A stretch of DNA of 64,000 nucleotides from Actinomucor elegans (taxonomy: Eukaryota > Mucoromycota > Mucoromycetes > Mucorales > Mucoraceae): contig JAMSLZ010000007.1 of NCBI GenBank assembly GCA_026027325.1, forward strand, positions 1 through 64,000, read 5' to 3'. The notes beneath the pieces were generated by a model. It did no database searches. It worked only from the letters and a program-made list of their open reading frames with translations, and had not been told where the DNA came from. The position numbers and the translations under genes are program-made. Positions 19,838 through 31,690 of this stretch are shown here, piece after piece (positions within the stretch are counted from its first letter, which is position 1; every line of letters begins with the position of its first letter).

Positions 19838-20839
19838 ATGCGTGAAAAACAGTCAAGAATTACTCAAGAAAAACATGACCGTATGCTTAAAGAGCTGTTT
19901 AAGCTCCCTGGCAATGATCAGTGTGCTGACTGCACAGCGAAAAGTAAACACCTATTTCTCTTCAAAGTCAAATACTCATCTCTTTTTACTTGATTCAATA
20001 GATCCTCGATGGGCATCTTATTCACTTGGTGTATTCCTTTGCATTCGCTGTGCCAGTCTGCATAGAAAAATGGGTACTCATATTTCCAAAGTAAAATCTG
20101 TGAGTATGGACTGTTGGACACTACAAGAAATCCAGGTTAAAGATAGTACTTCCGAGAAAAAAAAATGCAGTTAAAAACTTACTTTAGTTTTTGGTGTAGA
20201 ATATGACAAAAGCCAATGGAAATCAAGCAGTAAACACGCAGATCAATTCCAACCCCCAAAAAATACTTTACCTATCACACTCGATGATGACAAGTAACAC
20301 ACATAACTGTAGTTATAATAGCAATCAACTAACCCGGTTTTTATAGTTTAATGGAGAAATACATTCGTGATAAATGGGAGAAAAAAATGTTTGTCGAACA
20401 GGCTTACTTCACCCAAGAGCCCTTATTACTATCGTCACAGGAAGATTTAAGTGCATCTTCTCAAGAAGATCTAGTGCCAACGCCTACACTGAGCAGTACA
20501 AACAGTTCTTTTATCGTATCATCACCTGTTGTGGCTCCACTCGCTGGTCGAGTTACTGAACACACCATGAATCCTTTTGCTAATCCTATCAAGAGTCATA
20601 ATCCATTTGCTACTCAAAATCCATCTTTACCATCTATTGGGGGCAAGTTGTGTAAACTAAATGAATCTTAGATAGAAACTAATTATATTTCCTGTAAACT
20701 AGTTGCACAGTCTAGTAGTAGTAGTAACCCATTTTTACGGTTAAACCAGCAACAGCAGTATCATTATTACTCAAATAATAATCCGTTTTTACAGCAGCAA
20801 CAGCAGCAGCAGCAGCATTATCAAGAGACCCCATTCTGA
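19838..20839 (+). CDS. ArfGAP-domain protein (AGE2/SMAP-like) with NPF motifs; one unresolved frame step
   Basis: GTPase-activating protein for Arf GTPases in vesicle traffic. Exon 1 19838-19943, exon 2 20002-20135, a third exon starting near 20188-20200 and ending 20293, exon 20347-20651, last exon 20703-20839. The zinc finger is canonical: Cys29, Cys32, Cys49, Cys52, with arginine finger Arg57 (CIRCASLHR) and [16 protein letters not shown]. The C-terminal part carries four NPF tripeptides ([30 protein letters not shown]), ligands of EH domains in endocytosis, and Gln runs. Exon 2 ends in phase 0, but the frame needed for LPITLDDDN and [12 protein letters not shown] is off by one. Either a base is wrong (the CCCCCAAAAAA run at 20257-20267 is a suspect) or the gene is damaged. 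The stop is at 20837-20839. Confidence 0.82.
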
Positions 20840-21839
20840 AATCAGTATTTACCTTACATGAATAAATAGGAGAATGTTATTTTTTCTTCCTATTGTTATA
20901 AAAGCCATTGAGAAAATCACCTTATAATTTGAGTAACTACCTTAAGCAGCAGCAAGTCAAACATTCACGAGCGTCTAAGCGGTGCTTCAGTCGATGCATT
21001 ACCTCATTGAGTTGCGGTCACTGAAAAATCGAATTATTATTATTATTACACATTGAAGATCTTAGTGCTGTATTCGCACAACACAATGATAAAAAAAACT
21101 ATAGAATATTTTAACAACAATTGAAACGAATTGAACTGCCCATCAAATACAACAAAACTTGCTTTAGTTTCTCTGTTAGAGCTTGAAGTTATCTGTCTTT
21201 TGTCACCAATATTCTAAATTTTTAATTCAACAACAAATCTATTTTCAAATTCTATATATATATATATAAAATGCAAAAAAAAAGAGAATGTATAGTTTCA
21301 AATGATAATTATATCATGCAATCGTAGACGATTTTTTAAAAATACCATTTATGCTATCAAAAAGCAAACGCTTAGTTACGGACGGGGCCGTCCAAGGTCA
21401 GCCCCTCCTGCTTCGCTTTTATTTAAATTTTTATTGGCTAACGGGCATGAATTAATCATTTGTCGCTCAGGGTTGGCTGCGGAGAGTAAATAGTTTTTAA
21501 TGCCCAAATTCTCTTGGAACGCGTGCATTTTAAGCAAATCAAGTAATCCGGGCCATTCTTCTATTTGATATATATGAATCAAACCAAAATCTATTATCAA
21601 AACACGTCCCAAAAGGAAAGCCAAGACTTGTTTCAGCTGTATAACATCTTGCGCCACGAATAGTGGTGTACAATGTAGCATCTGACCTGCATTTAGTTAT
21701 AGGCAAATGAGCAGCTATTGACGTATAGCTTGTGTTCCTATTACTATTACTCTTTTTATACTCCGTGCTGCCCGTTTAACAGAAAACTTTTAAAAAGGCC
21801 AAGACTTCCTGTTTCCTCTTTCTTTCTCTTTATCTTTAA
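20840..21839. other. Intergenic, with one unassigned 101-codon ORF
   Basis: Mostly AT-rich. A segment near 21376-21500 is more GC-rich than its surroundings (GGACGGGGCCGTCC). The minus ORF 21681-21376 (ATG start, 101 aa, hydrophobic N-terminal third, ending GRPRP) is unrecognised and may be a transposon fragment. Confidence 0.4.
21376..21681 (-). CDS. Unrecognised 101-aa ORF
   Basis: Starts MLHCTPLFVAQDVIQLKQ and ends GGADLGRPRP. A hydrophobic stretch (LAFLLGRVLIIDFGLI) is followed by a Trp/Leu-rich part. There is no known motif and no neighbour context. The GC content of its 3' end is higher than the surroundings, which may reflect foreign or transposon origin. It could easily be a chance ORF. 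Confidence 0.2.
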   Translation of the reverse strand: MLHCTPLFVAQDVIQLKQVLAFLLGRVLIIDFGLIHIYQIEEWPGLLDLLKMHAFQENLGIKNYLLSAANPERQMINSCPLANKNLNKSEAGGADLGRPRP

Positions 21840-24800
21840 ATGTCAAACCCTATTGCAGATACAGCAGAGTATTTTTCAGAGAAACGAAACAATTCAAAAC
21901 CGAATCTACGTATTTTCCCATCCCAAGATCTCCAATCGTCCTCTCCTCATGACCTGATATCCCCCGAGTCACCTGAAAGTCGACGCCGTCCTCATATACC
22001 TTCACACATGTCTGACTTTGATCCCAAATTACAGTGGCAAAAGGTGTTGAAACGTCTACCAAATAGACATGAAAATACACAAGAATCGGATTCGGACCAT
22101 AGCAGCAACAATGATGAGGCACAGCCCACTGGACAAGACAGTTATCGGATGAGACGCCGTTCTAAAAAACAGCAACCTTACTATGATGATCGAGATGATG
22201 TGTTGCCCGATACAGAAGACTTGAATCAACAAGAAGAAACGGATCAAAGTGACATTATGCCTGCTATGCCTCAACCTGAGCAGCCAAAACTCGAAAATTA
22301 CTTTGTCAATCCGTTTCAATCCAGCAGTACAGGTACCAATAGTAGCGATGACATCTCGAAGACTACAGCAGATACATCAGTTAAACCTGATAATCTGGAA
22401 CCGTCTACTAGCAAGAAGCTTAAAAAGAAGAAGAAGAAGCAAATTAAAGAAGGTGCAGATCATGAGCATATGGTCAGTAGTTCCACTAGTGACAGCAGTA
22501 GCGATAATGACAGCCAGCATACACCTACTGCTGCTACTGCTACTACTACTACTATGAATGAGGGTATGGGTCGAGCTAGGAAACACTGGGGCAAAACATT
22601 GGATAAAGTACGATTGATTGCCAATTTACATACACTGCCTCACCAACCCAAAAAGATCGTTCATTCGACACCTTCTTTGGCTCCTTATTATCCACCCTTG
22701 TTTGATCCTGTATTTATCGCTCTATCTAAAGATCAACATGGCAGGCCCTGGGTAAGTTATTTACACAGAGATAGAGTCCTATATTTAACCGTTTCTTTTT
22801 GCCCCTATAGCCACCTGTTTTACTTCCTTTTTTAAAGGTAAGCACCAAGGCAGACTACTCAATGCGTATTCATCCGTTTTCTATAATAGGTCGCTATTAC
22901 TGATTCAGAACTCTCCACACAAGGAATTAACCAATGGGTCTTTCGCATTGAATTACAATACGGTGATATCAAATGGGTTATTAAGCGCACCATTGCTGAT
23001 TTCGTCAGCCTCCATTATACACTCAAATTCAAATCCAGTCTCAGTGATGCTGTGCCCAGTCCTCCCAGTTTTCCTAGTCAACTACGATCTTGGCTCAATT
23101 CAGCCAAAGGCACGATCCGCATTGATGCCGAGCATGACATTGAGTTTGAAGGCGAAAAGTATTTGATTGCGCTCAAACGACGTAAAGCTCTCACCAAATA
23201 CTTGCGTAAACTACTGTTAAAGGCACACATGATGGCCAATTACGATATTTGCGAGTTTTTCGAGATTTCTGCAGTGAGTATTGTGGAGGATATGGGCTGG
23301 AAGGGTAAAGAAGGGTTCTTGGATCATAAAGTGAACTTTGTTGTGCCTCGTTTATGTCAAGTTTTGAAGCCTCATCTATGGAACAAACAATGGGTTTTAC
23401 TGAGAGATTCTTATGTGGCATTTATCTCGGATATTGCATCGACAAAAGTCAATGATGTGTTTTTGTTTGATAAATCCTTAGTGGTGCAAGATAGGACCCC
23501 AGGATTGTTTGGCAAATATCATAATCATATCACACTGGAGAACCAATTTAAACGCATCGAGATCAAAGGTAGTCGACGTGAAGTAGAAGAATGGATGGAG
23601 AGTATTCAACGTGTTTTGAGTGATAGTCCATGGGTCAAAAATCATCGGTTTGGTTCATTTGCACCTATAAGGCATAATTCAAAAGTAAGATGGTTCGTGG
23701 ATGGTGAAGATCATTTCAATGCGGTTGGAGAAGCTATTCTATCAGCTAAATCAGAGATTTATATTGCTGACTGGTGGTTATCTCCAGAATTGGTACGTAC
23801 ACAATAGAAGCCAAACAATCAATGGACATAACACGTGTTTGATAGTATTTGAGAAGACCTCCAGAGAAGAACGAAGAGTTTCGATTGGACCGGTTACTGA
23901 AGCGAAAGGCTGAAGAAGGCGTCAAGATCTATATCGTTGTTTACAAAGAGATGGCTGTTGCTCTAACAATCAACTCTGCTCATACCAAGCTATGGTTACA
24001 AGGGCTTCATAAGAACATTATTGGTATATTTAGATCAACGTGTTTCCCGTATAATGTGCTGACTTATTTGTTAGTGGTGCGACATCCTGATCACCGTTCT
24101 ATCGACAATAACGTACTATTCTGGTCTCATCATGAGGTATGTTTTAAAAAAAAAAAGAATAGCCCAGCCCTAGCCTTACATTTCTATATAGAAAATTGTA
24201 GTAGTGGATAATCGCTTGGCTTTCCTTGGAGGACTTGATTTATGTTGGGGGTAACGCTATACACTTCTGTTGCAGTGAACAACATTTACTGATCCCTATA
24301 TATAGCCGCTATGATTCTCAATCGCATCGTTTAACCGATTATCCGGCAGAAGGCCATAGTGACGAAGTTTTTCCAGGTCAAGATTATTCTAATCCTCGGG
24401 TTAAAGATTTTTCAAATGGTAAGGCACAACACCGAGGCGGTTCCATTTGCTAATCTATTAATTCAATCCAGTGATTCGATATGATCAAACATTGGTAAAC
24501 AGAAATACAACACCTCGTATGCCTTGGCATGATATGACTGTAGGTATGGTGGGCCCTATCGCCCGAGATGTTGCACGTCATTTCATCCAACGCTGGAATT
24601 TCCTTAAAGCCAGCAAAGGCATGCATCGTCCTACAGTGCCTTTCTTGATGCCCAAAGGTGAATACGTTGCTGCTCGCGATGAGTCTGCTTTCAAAGGCAC
24701 CTGTCGAGTACAATTACTTCGCAGTTCTTCTAAATGGAGTTCTGGTATCGAACGCGAACATTCTATCTATAACGCTTATATGGAATGCATCAGTAAATCA

Positions 24801-26292
24801 AAACACTATGTTTATATCGAAAACCAATTCTTTAGTAAGTCATATACATCAAGTTCAAGCTGCAGGGACTTATCAAAATAATCTAGTTAGTACTACTACG
24901 CAAGACAAACTGCTTCGCAACAAGATCGCTCAAGCCTTGGTTGAACGCATTAAACGAGCTCACAAAAAGGGCGAGAAATACAAAGTTTTTATCCTCATCC
25001 CTCTTATCCCTGCTTTTGAAGGAGATTTAGCTACTAAAGATGCAGCTGCAGCACGTAATGTAATGCACTTTCAATACATTACCATCTCTCGTGGTGGCAA
25101 TTCGATTATTGAAAAATTACGAGAAGCAGGTATTGAGCCGTCTGATTATATCGGTTGGTATAGTTTGCGTAATTGGGATAAGCTTGTACCGCCGCTCAGC
25201 AATAAGAAACAGCAACAACAGCAGTCCAGAAAAGGTAGCCCATCGCCATCAACTACTCCACCCACAAAATCTGTGGATACGTCGTCTGCTACGACTTCCA
25301 TTGATCCTTCCTCCTTTGCTTCTGCCGCTACTACCGATCTCCCTGATGACCCTTCACCTTCTGCTACACCTGTTCCTAGTAGTTCTGAAAAGTCCATCTG
25401 GGATGACGATGATCGTGAACATTATGTGAGTGAGTTGGTCTATATCCATGACAAGATCCTTATTGTCGATGACCGTATTGTCTTGATCGGATCAGGTAAT
25501 TAATAATCAGTTGTGTAAATCCCCATATTGCTTACCTTTCATTCTGTAGCCAATATCAATGATCGTTCTCAACTAGGCAACCGAGACTCGGAGATTGCTA
25601 TGCTCATCGAGGATACTGATATGGTACCCTCTTTTATGGATGGCAAAGAATACAAAGCCGCCAAATTCGCACATTCGCTGCGCATGCAACTATTTAAAGA
25701 ACATCTGGGGTTGTTGGACTTTACCCAATGGGATCAATTAATTAAAGGACAAACACCTACTACTACTACTACTACCACCTCCACCAAAAACGCTTCAGCG
25801 TTAGCCGAGGGAAATCACCATACCCATCAACAAACGACCAAGGAAGAGATTCGCACTTTTGAGTCGGCTGGACCGGCTATGGTACTCGATTATCAAAAGC
25901 GATCTGGTGCCAGCACGATCGACTCTTCCGATTTTGGTACTATGGCAGTCCGTCTGGATGCTAAAGCTTTGGATCCATTGGCAGATCATTGCTGCAATGA
26001 TCTATGGAATGCAACAGCTGAGAAAAACACGCTGATTTATAGGGATTTGTTTCGCTGTGTACCTGATGATACAGTGCATACGTTTGAACAACATCGCAAG
26101 TTTTTGCCTGATCCAGCTAAGGTACCTCACGGCCATGTAGCAGATCCAAATCTGCATGGTAGGGAGATTAAACTGAGGTTGGCCAAGGTGCGAGGTCATT
26201 TGGTACAATTCCCAACGAACTATTTGAAAGATGAGAATATGCTGGGATCATTGATTCGTGAGACGGTCACTCCCATGGTCATCTTTACTTAA
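21840..26292 (+). CDS. PLD1: Phospholipase D (PX-PH-PLD, SPO14/PLD1 type), 1322 aa, 10 exons
   Basis: Hydrolyses phosphatidylcholine to phosphatidic acid and choline; family members are activated by PIP2 and work in secretion and sporulation. Exons: 21840-22751, 22811-22837 (27 nt), 22890-23792, 23846-24023, 24075-24136, 24192-24250, 24306-24418, 24472-24834, 24887-25495, 25550-26292; phases all agree. The N-terminal 300 residues are acidic, Ser-rich and probably disordered. A PX domain (about 314-430) and PH domain (about 445-580) follow. Catalytic HKD motif 1 is split by an intron: His693, Lys695, Asp700 (HEKIVVVD). Motif 2 is His1060, Lys1062, Asp1067 (HDKILIVD), followed by GSANINDRS. YIENQFFIST is also present. 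A low-complexity insert (poly-Gln, Ser/Pro/Thr) of about 85 residues precedes motif 2. Both active-site halves are intact. Confidence 0.96.
22811..22837 (+). other. PLD1: 27-nt microexon of PLD1
   Basis: Encodes PPVLLPFLK between two introns of about 55 nt. It is in phase 0 on both sides, so skipping would delete nine residues just before the PX domain without shifting frame. Confidence 0.75.
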
Positions 26293-26753
26293 TTATATTA
26301 CTTAATACTTATTGTTATTCTACATACATACATCATATATATAGATCATTAGCATTAATTTCTCTTGTTACAATATATTCTCATAAAATACTATTATTCA
26401 TTATAGATGTGAGTGTTGTTAAATATCAACTATCCTATTATCTTATAAAGTGTATTCCACTCAAATCATTCCAGACATCAGAATCCATTTTAGTACATAA
26501 TATAGACGCATCAAAGGGGGAGGAGGGGGGTTATCGATATCCAACTTTAGTAACTGATTCATTTTCATTCCAGTGGTCTTTGTACTCACAAATGCCTAGT
26601 GCTTTTCCGCACATTTATACACTCTTGAAGCTGTCATTGAAAATTTGACACATTGTCTTTTATTTCGAACGCGTTTTTTCAGTTTGACAAAATAATTGCT
26701 TTTCATTCCTTATTGATTAAACCTCGATATTTACATTTCATTATAATACAGTA

Positions 26754-27164
26754 GTGTCCTATTTATTAGTAGAATGTAGCAAAATAAAAAAAAAAACCCA
26801 GCAACTTATATTACACACCTTGCCCAGTATTCATTATAAAGAACTCTTACTGCAAATTCCCAATAGTTCTGTCATTATTGTTTCCAAGGCAGAAATAAGC
26901 AAGAACGAAAAAAAAAAAAACAAGTATAAAACCCAAACCGAAGTAGCAGCACCCTCAAAAGTTCAGAACACACAACTAGCGCTGCTGCCTCAACCTAAAA
27001 CAGATAAACACATCAATCAGATTTTGCATGATGTCTTTTCTACTGCTGCACTACCCAAAGTAAAAGCTCGCTATAAGGGTGATTCTAGAGTCTTTCGATA
27101 CCACAAAAAAAAAAAAAAAGCTACTGACCGCCAAACAAAACAGATCAATGCTAATGGATTATAA
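26754..27164 (+). CDS. Possible exon or small gene, unrecognised, Lys-rich
   Basis: 137-codon open frame with no ATG near its start; it opens right after a TACAG that could be a splice acceptor (26750). The product is Lys-rich, with KKK runs and a segment ILHDVFSTAALPKVKARYKG of ordinary composition. The stop is at 27162-27164. It may be the last exon of a gene whose 5' exon I cannot see, or a chance ORF. Confidence 0.25.
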   Translation: MSYLLVECSKIKKKTQQLILHTLPSIHYKELLLQIPNSSVIIVSKAEISKNEKKKNKYKTQTEVAAPSKVQNTQLALLPQPKTDKHINQILHDVFSTAALPKVKARYKGDSRVFRYHKKKKKATDRQTKQINANGL

Positions 27165-29260
27165 ATTATTCAAATTATAGTAATCTATCACTACTATTGT
27201 ATTATTTTCCTTCCTTCGTTCTTCTTTTTATTATATTCTAACAATGGAATCAACACGAATGCCTTCCATTTCAAATCACTTTTCAATAGCTTCAAGCTCA
27301 TTTTCAATACTATACGTTTTTAGTGACATACAATACCATGCAATTGACTTGGATCAAATTTTCCTTTTTGATTGTCAGCGTCATTGTCAGCGCCATCGTC
27401 ATCTGCGGCCACAGAGATCACTAGTATATTATCCTAAAAGGATACTATTGCGGGTTGCTCAGTTCTTCAATCGAGCTTTCTCTAGTTATGAAATGCAACG
27501 CATTTTTTTTATTCTGATCTCTCTCATATATTCACTTTAAAATAAATTAAAAACGCTTGTTTTCTTTTTCCAAACAAAAATAATAGTATGCGTTTTGTCT
27601 AATCATAGGTACATGTGAATGAATTTTAGAATACCTAAAAATACAGGAGGAATATCTCACTAGTTGCTGGAATATAAATATACTTTGACTTGGCACAGAA
27701 GCATGTCTATTTAAAAGGAAAAAGGATACCAATTTTCAATAGATTAACTTTTCAATTAGCGAATACCTATCTAACGATTGATACAAGTTTTTCATAACAA
27801 ATGAATCATTAAATGAGCATGCTTGACAGGCCCTTACATGCCCTCAAAGCTCTTTGGTATCATTTTTGATCATAATATCAGCCCAGTCAGGTGCGTCAAT
27901 TCAAGATGCTATTGTGAAGAAGTTTCCTCCTATTTTTACCTTCATCAATCTTTGACGCTAAGCGAATAAAGTGGTACTTACCTTGGTGATAATAAAAAGC
28001 GACTCTATAAATGGCTTATAATTTTTTTTTGAAAGGTAATTCACATTTGTAAAACTAGTATTAAAGTTTGATAAACACACAGTAACTGGGCTACAAGAAA
28101 AATAAGGTTAAATGAAGAGCATGTAATCGTTTGCATTATTCAGTATTGACTAATACAGTATATTGGTTGAGTCTCAGTTAAACAAATGTCTTGAACAGTG
28201 TAGTAGCTCATTTGCGCGTATGGAGTACTTATCAGCAGCATTCAGCGAGGACCTAACAAAAGGTCTATCAATTTATTGATCTACTACAGCTGGAATAGAT
28301 GTAACTGATTGTTTATCATTCATGTAGAGCTTGTTTGTAACATTTTATTGAAGTAGCAGTTCTGATAAATATGGTAGTCCGTTCTGAAAAAACGCTACAC
28401 ATCTGACACGATATTAAATGAGCATCAGTTAATAATTACGGATATACAGGATATAACGTGTTTTTTTTCAAATTAATAGAAAGAAAAACTTCGATATGTA
28501 TTCTTAGGTACTTTCTTTAGACTCTGTCCAATCTTTGATAATTGTTTTAAGGCAATAAACATCATTTTTGAGGCGTGGATTTTAAATAATATAGGTCGGT
28601 TATGTCTGCAAGTATACAAATATGTTTTTTGCATATTTTATTTAATACAAAATACTCAAGTTATTACTAGTGGTTTTCCAAAGCATCTAACAAGCGAGTT
28701 TTATTAAATCAACTTAATGAATTGACTGAAATACAAAGAGCTAAATGCACTTTGTGATATTCCATGGTTTTATACGTAAAGCTTGTTAACACATATTTTG
28801 TCTATCGACAATGTATTTTTGATAGTTTTTATTATTATTATTTTCTTATTGCCGGTTTTTGAGTTAAGATGTAATGAATTTCAAATATCGGATTTTACTA
28901 ATGATGAATTGATCAATTGGCAAAAATATACTATTGCCTTTAAACCAATTGATACTTCATTCAATCTACAAATTTTGCTAAAACACGTTGTGCCTATTAG
29001 GGACAGTTTGTAATTGAAAAAGTGGATTAGGTTTCTTTCTAAATTTTAAGTACCTGACTTCAAAGGAGTACGCCGAGGAAGTACTTTTTTCGGCTTCCAA
29101 TAACAATCGAAGAAACCTCTTGGTGGTGATAGTGGCATATATTTCGAATCACTTTTTTTCAGGGTACTAAAAGCATTTTAAAATCATTATTCATAATGCA
29201 GCTTTGTTTACTACATTTTGAAGCATATATAGGTGCTGTGGCTTTCGCTTGGAAATGAAT

Positions 29261-29292
29261 GGGCCCCGAGTTATCATTTGTAAGCGGGGCCC
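29261..29292. repeat. GC-rich perfect hairpin
   Basis: GGGCCCCG (29261-29268) and CGGGGCCC (29285-29292) with a 16-nt AT-rich loop, inside very AT-rich DNA. It could be a cruciform or the tip of a transposon end. No T-tract follows. Confidence 0.6.
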
Positions 29293-31690
29293 CAGCCACC
29301 CACATGAAGCGCAAACCAGCATTTGATCCGAAGACTAACGAGCCATAACGGTAGGTTGGAGTGTGTATGTTTTTTTATATAACAATTCCGTGACACTCCT
29401 TGCCGTTGATGGTAACCTTTCGACGTGCCTTTTGACCCTTTGCCCTTTACTGAGGCATATATTGACGCTTCATAGACTGAAGCCTCCATTGATCAGCATC
29501 ACTCCTCATATCAATATCTAATAATATTTATCAGACCAAGATAGAAACGCGACCAAGAAATCTATCCATAGGGGAGAGGGGCGCATCCATAAATCTTGAT
29601 ACAAAAGAAACCATATGTATATCTTCCTATTGTAGCACTTTGCTTTCTTTATGCAATTTGATGTTTGTAAAGTACATTAAACTCGGCATTAAATCCGCAG
29701 CACATATGTAATACGGCAGTACGCATATTTAGTGATAATTAATATAGTGTTATTTGATTTAGTTAATGATACACTAAACTATTGCTTCCAGCCACAGATA
29801 CGACACCATTCGGCCATGTAATGGATAATTACATGTCTAACATACATCAATATTTTTAAGCATAAAAACAAAAGCGAGGCCCAACAGCAGATGCAGTAGC
29901 ATATCACGAAGCATAAACTACTCATCGTATGCGATGTTTGACCGAGATCTACCGAAATTTCTTGTGGTGATTAGCGCGCCATACCAATATTGTAACGAAA
30001 TAGTTTCTGAGGAAGCTACAGAGCCTGAAAACTTACATTAAAATTGAAAATATTATCGTACAGTATGATGAACGTAAATTGGCACTTTATGGATTTAATG
30101 TAGTTTGTAGAACATTTGATTTTCTTTCAAATGAGATGCATTTGAATAAGACAACAGATAGAAAAGTTTTGCTACAGAAGATAATAATCAACAATGTCTT
30201 TTGTTAGTTTATGCTTTCTAGTATGCTTTGAAGCTACGAATGCTTAGATACTACAAATAATACAATCTTTTCTATGTATTTCCCGATAATCAGGAATGGA
30301 TTTCAGTTTATTGTTGCTCCAGGCACCATTTAATAGTTTAGCCACTATTAACGAGCCCCTTTTGATGGAGGAGGAGGACATATATTTGTAATCTCAGCAG
30401 GCCAATAAAAATGATTTACTATTGAAACTGATTTTCGCAATGATCTTTCGAAAGTTAAATTTATGATCATAAAAAGTGACAGTTGTAGGTTTTGTTCTTG
30501 ATTGTTAATAAAAATATACAGAGGATACAACGATGCTTGAATAATACAAACTTTATAGTAAATCAAAAAAGAGAATCTTTCTCTAGAGATGACAAACGGT
30601 TTATTTTCGGAGCTTCTTCAAATAATTCTTAATCAGCTTGACAGTTAGTTGGCTTGAAAGTAATGTATTTGCTTTATATAGTTTCTGAAACTTAAAGCCC
30701 TGCTTTCAATCAAGCATTGAAATAGACTCAATTGTTTTATTCAAGATTTTTCTTATCAACGGTTACAGTGGGGTGATAATGATCTCTGCTTGAATGACTG
30801 ATAACCAATGAGGTATGTGTACTGAATATTTACTGCTTTGTATCAGTTAATCTTTTTAAACACAACCCAGCAAGAAGAAATCAATACAGACAGGCATAGA
30901 GAGGTTTTAAAGAAGCCAAATAGTCCCTATTAAATAGGCAGAGCAGCACATTGCATAATGCAGTTGATACGCCATGCTGAATCTAGTGAGTATCACACTG
31001 ACCCGGATATGCAAGGATAGAGATAAACGTTTCAGCCAACCTTAGACAGTGACAGTCGGGTTTTATTATGCATAATGTACGCTATAATTGGTTTATATGT
31101 GTATAATAATCCCGCCCAAAGAAGAGTCGTGCTCTCAAGTGGGGTTACCTGTGACATCATGAGTTTAGTGAGCCACTACTACTGGTACTAATTTAAGGTT
31201 GGTTTCATTGCGGCACTAAATTTACACAGGCACAAGTTTCTTAAATTGCCTCAGCCAAATAACTAACAATCAATTGGGCGTTATAAAGAGTTACATTAGT
31301 ATATCTTCTGCAGCAACGTGTGTTACATTCGTTTCATACGAACGTGGAGATCTATACGTATGGTAGACTACGTTTATCGGAAAATGTACAGCATGGTAAA
31401 ATAAAACGCCTCCACCTCCTGTAGTGCACATAGCTCTACTTATTGATATACTCCTTATCAGACACTGAGAGTGTACAATGTGTTACCTAACTATAAATCG
31501 ATGGGGATATATTTCTCCTAATCACCCACTGTAAACACCCAGAGTGAGAATCTAATGTCACTTGATAAGTAAAACTTAAACAATCAACAACAATGTGTGT
31601 AGTATGAACAAGAAAGAAATGATATATTTTATTTAGATAATAATATAGATTTCAAAACGAAAAAAAGAGAGGAGAGTGTATATATATATT

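Larger units (their letters stand above)
26293..31690. other. 5.4-kb gene-poor region
   Basis: No gene that I can defend. It contains one GTG-initiated open frame (26754-27164), a perfect 8-bp GC hairpin at 29261-29292, a short reverse-orientation match to the dispersed repeat near 29931-29965, and several small ORFs without features. Base composition is AT-rich with a few GC-richer patches (29250-29480). Confidence 0.5.
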
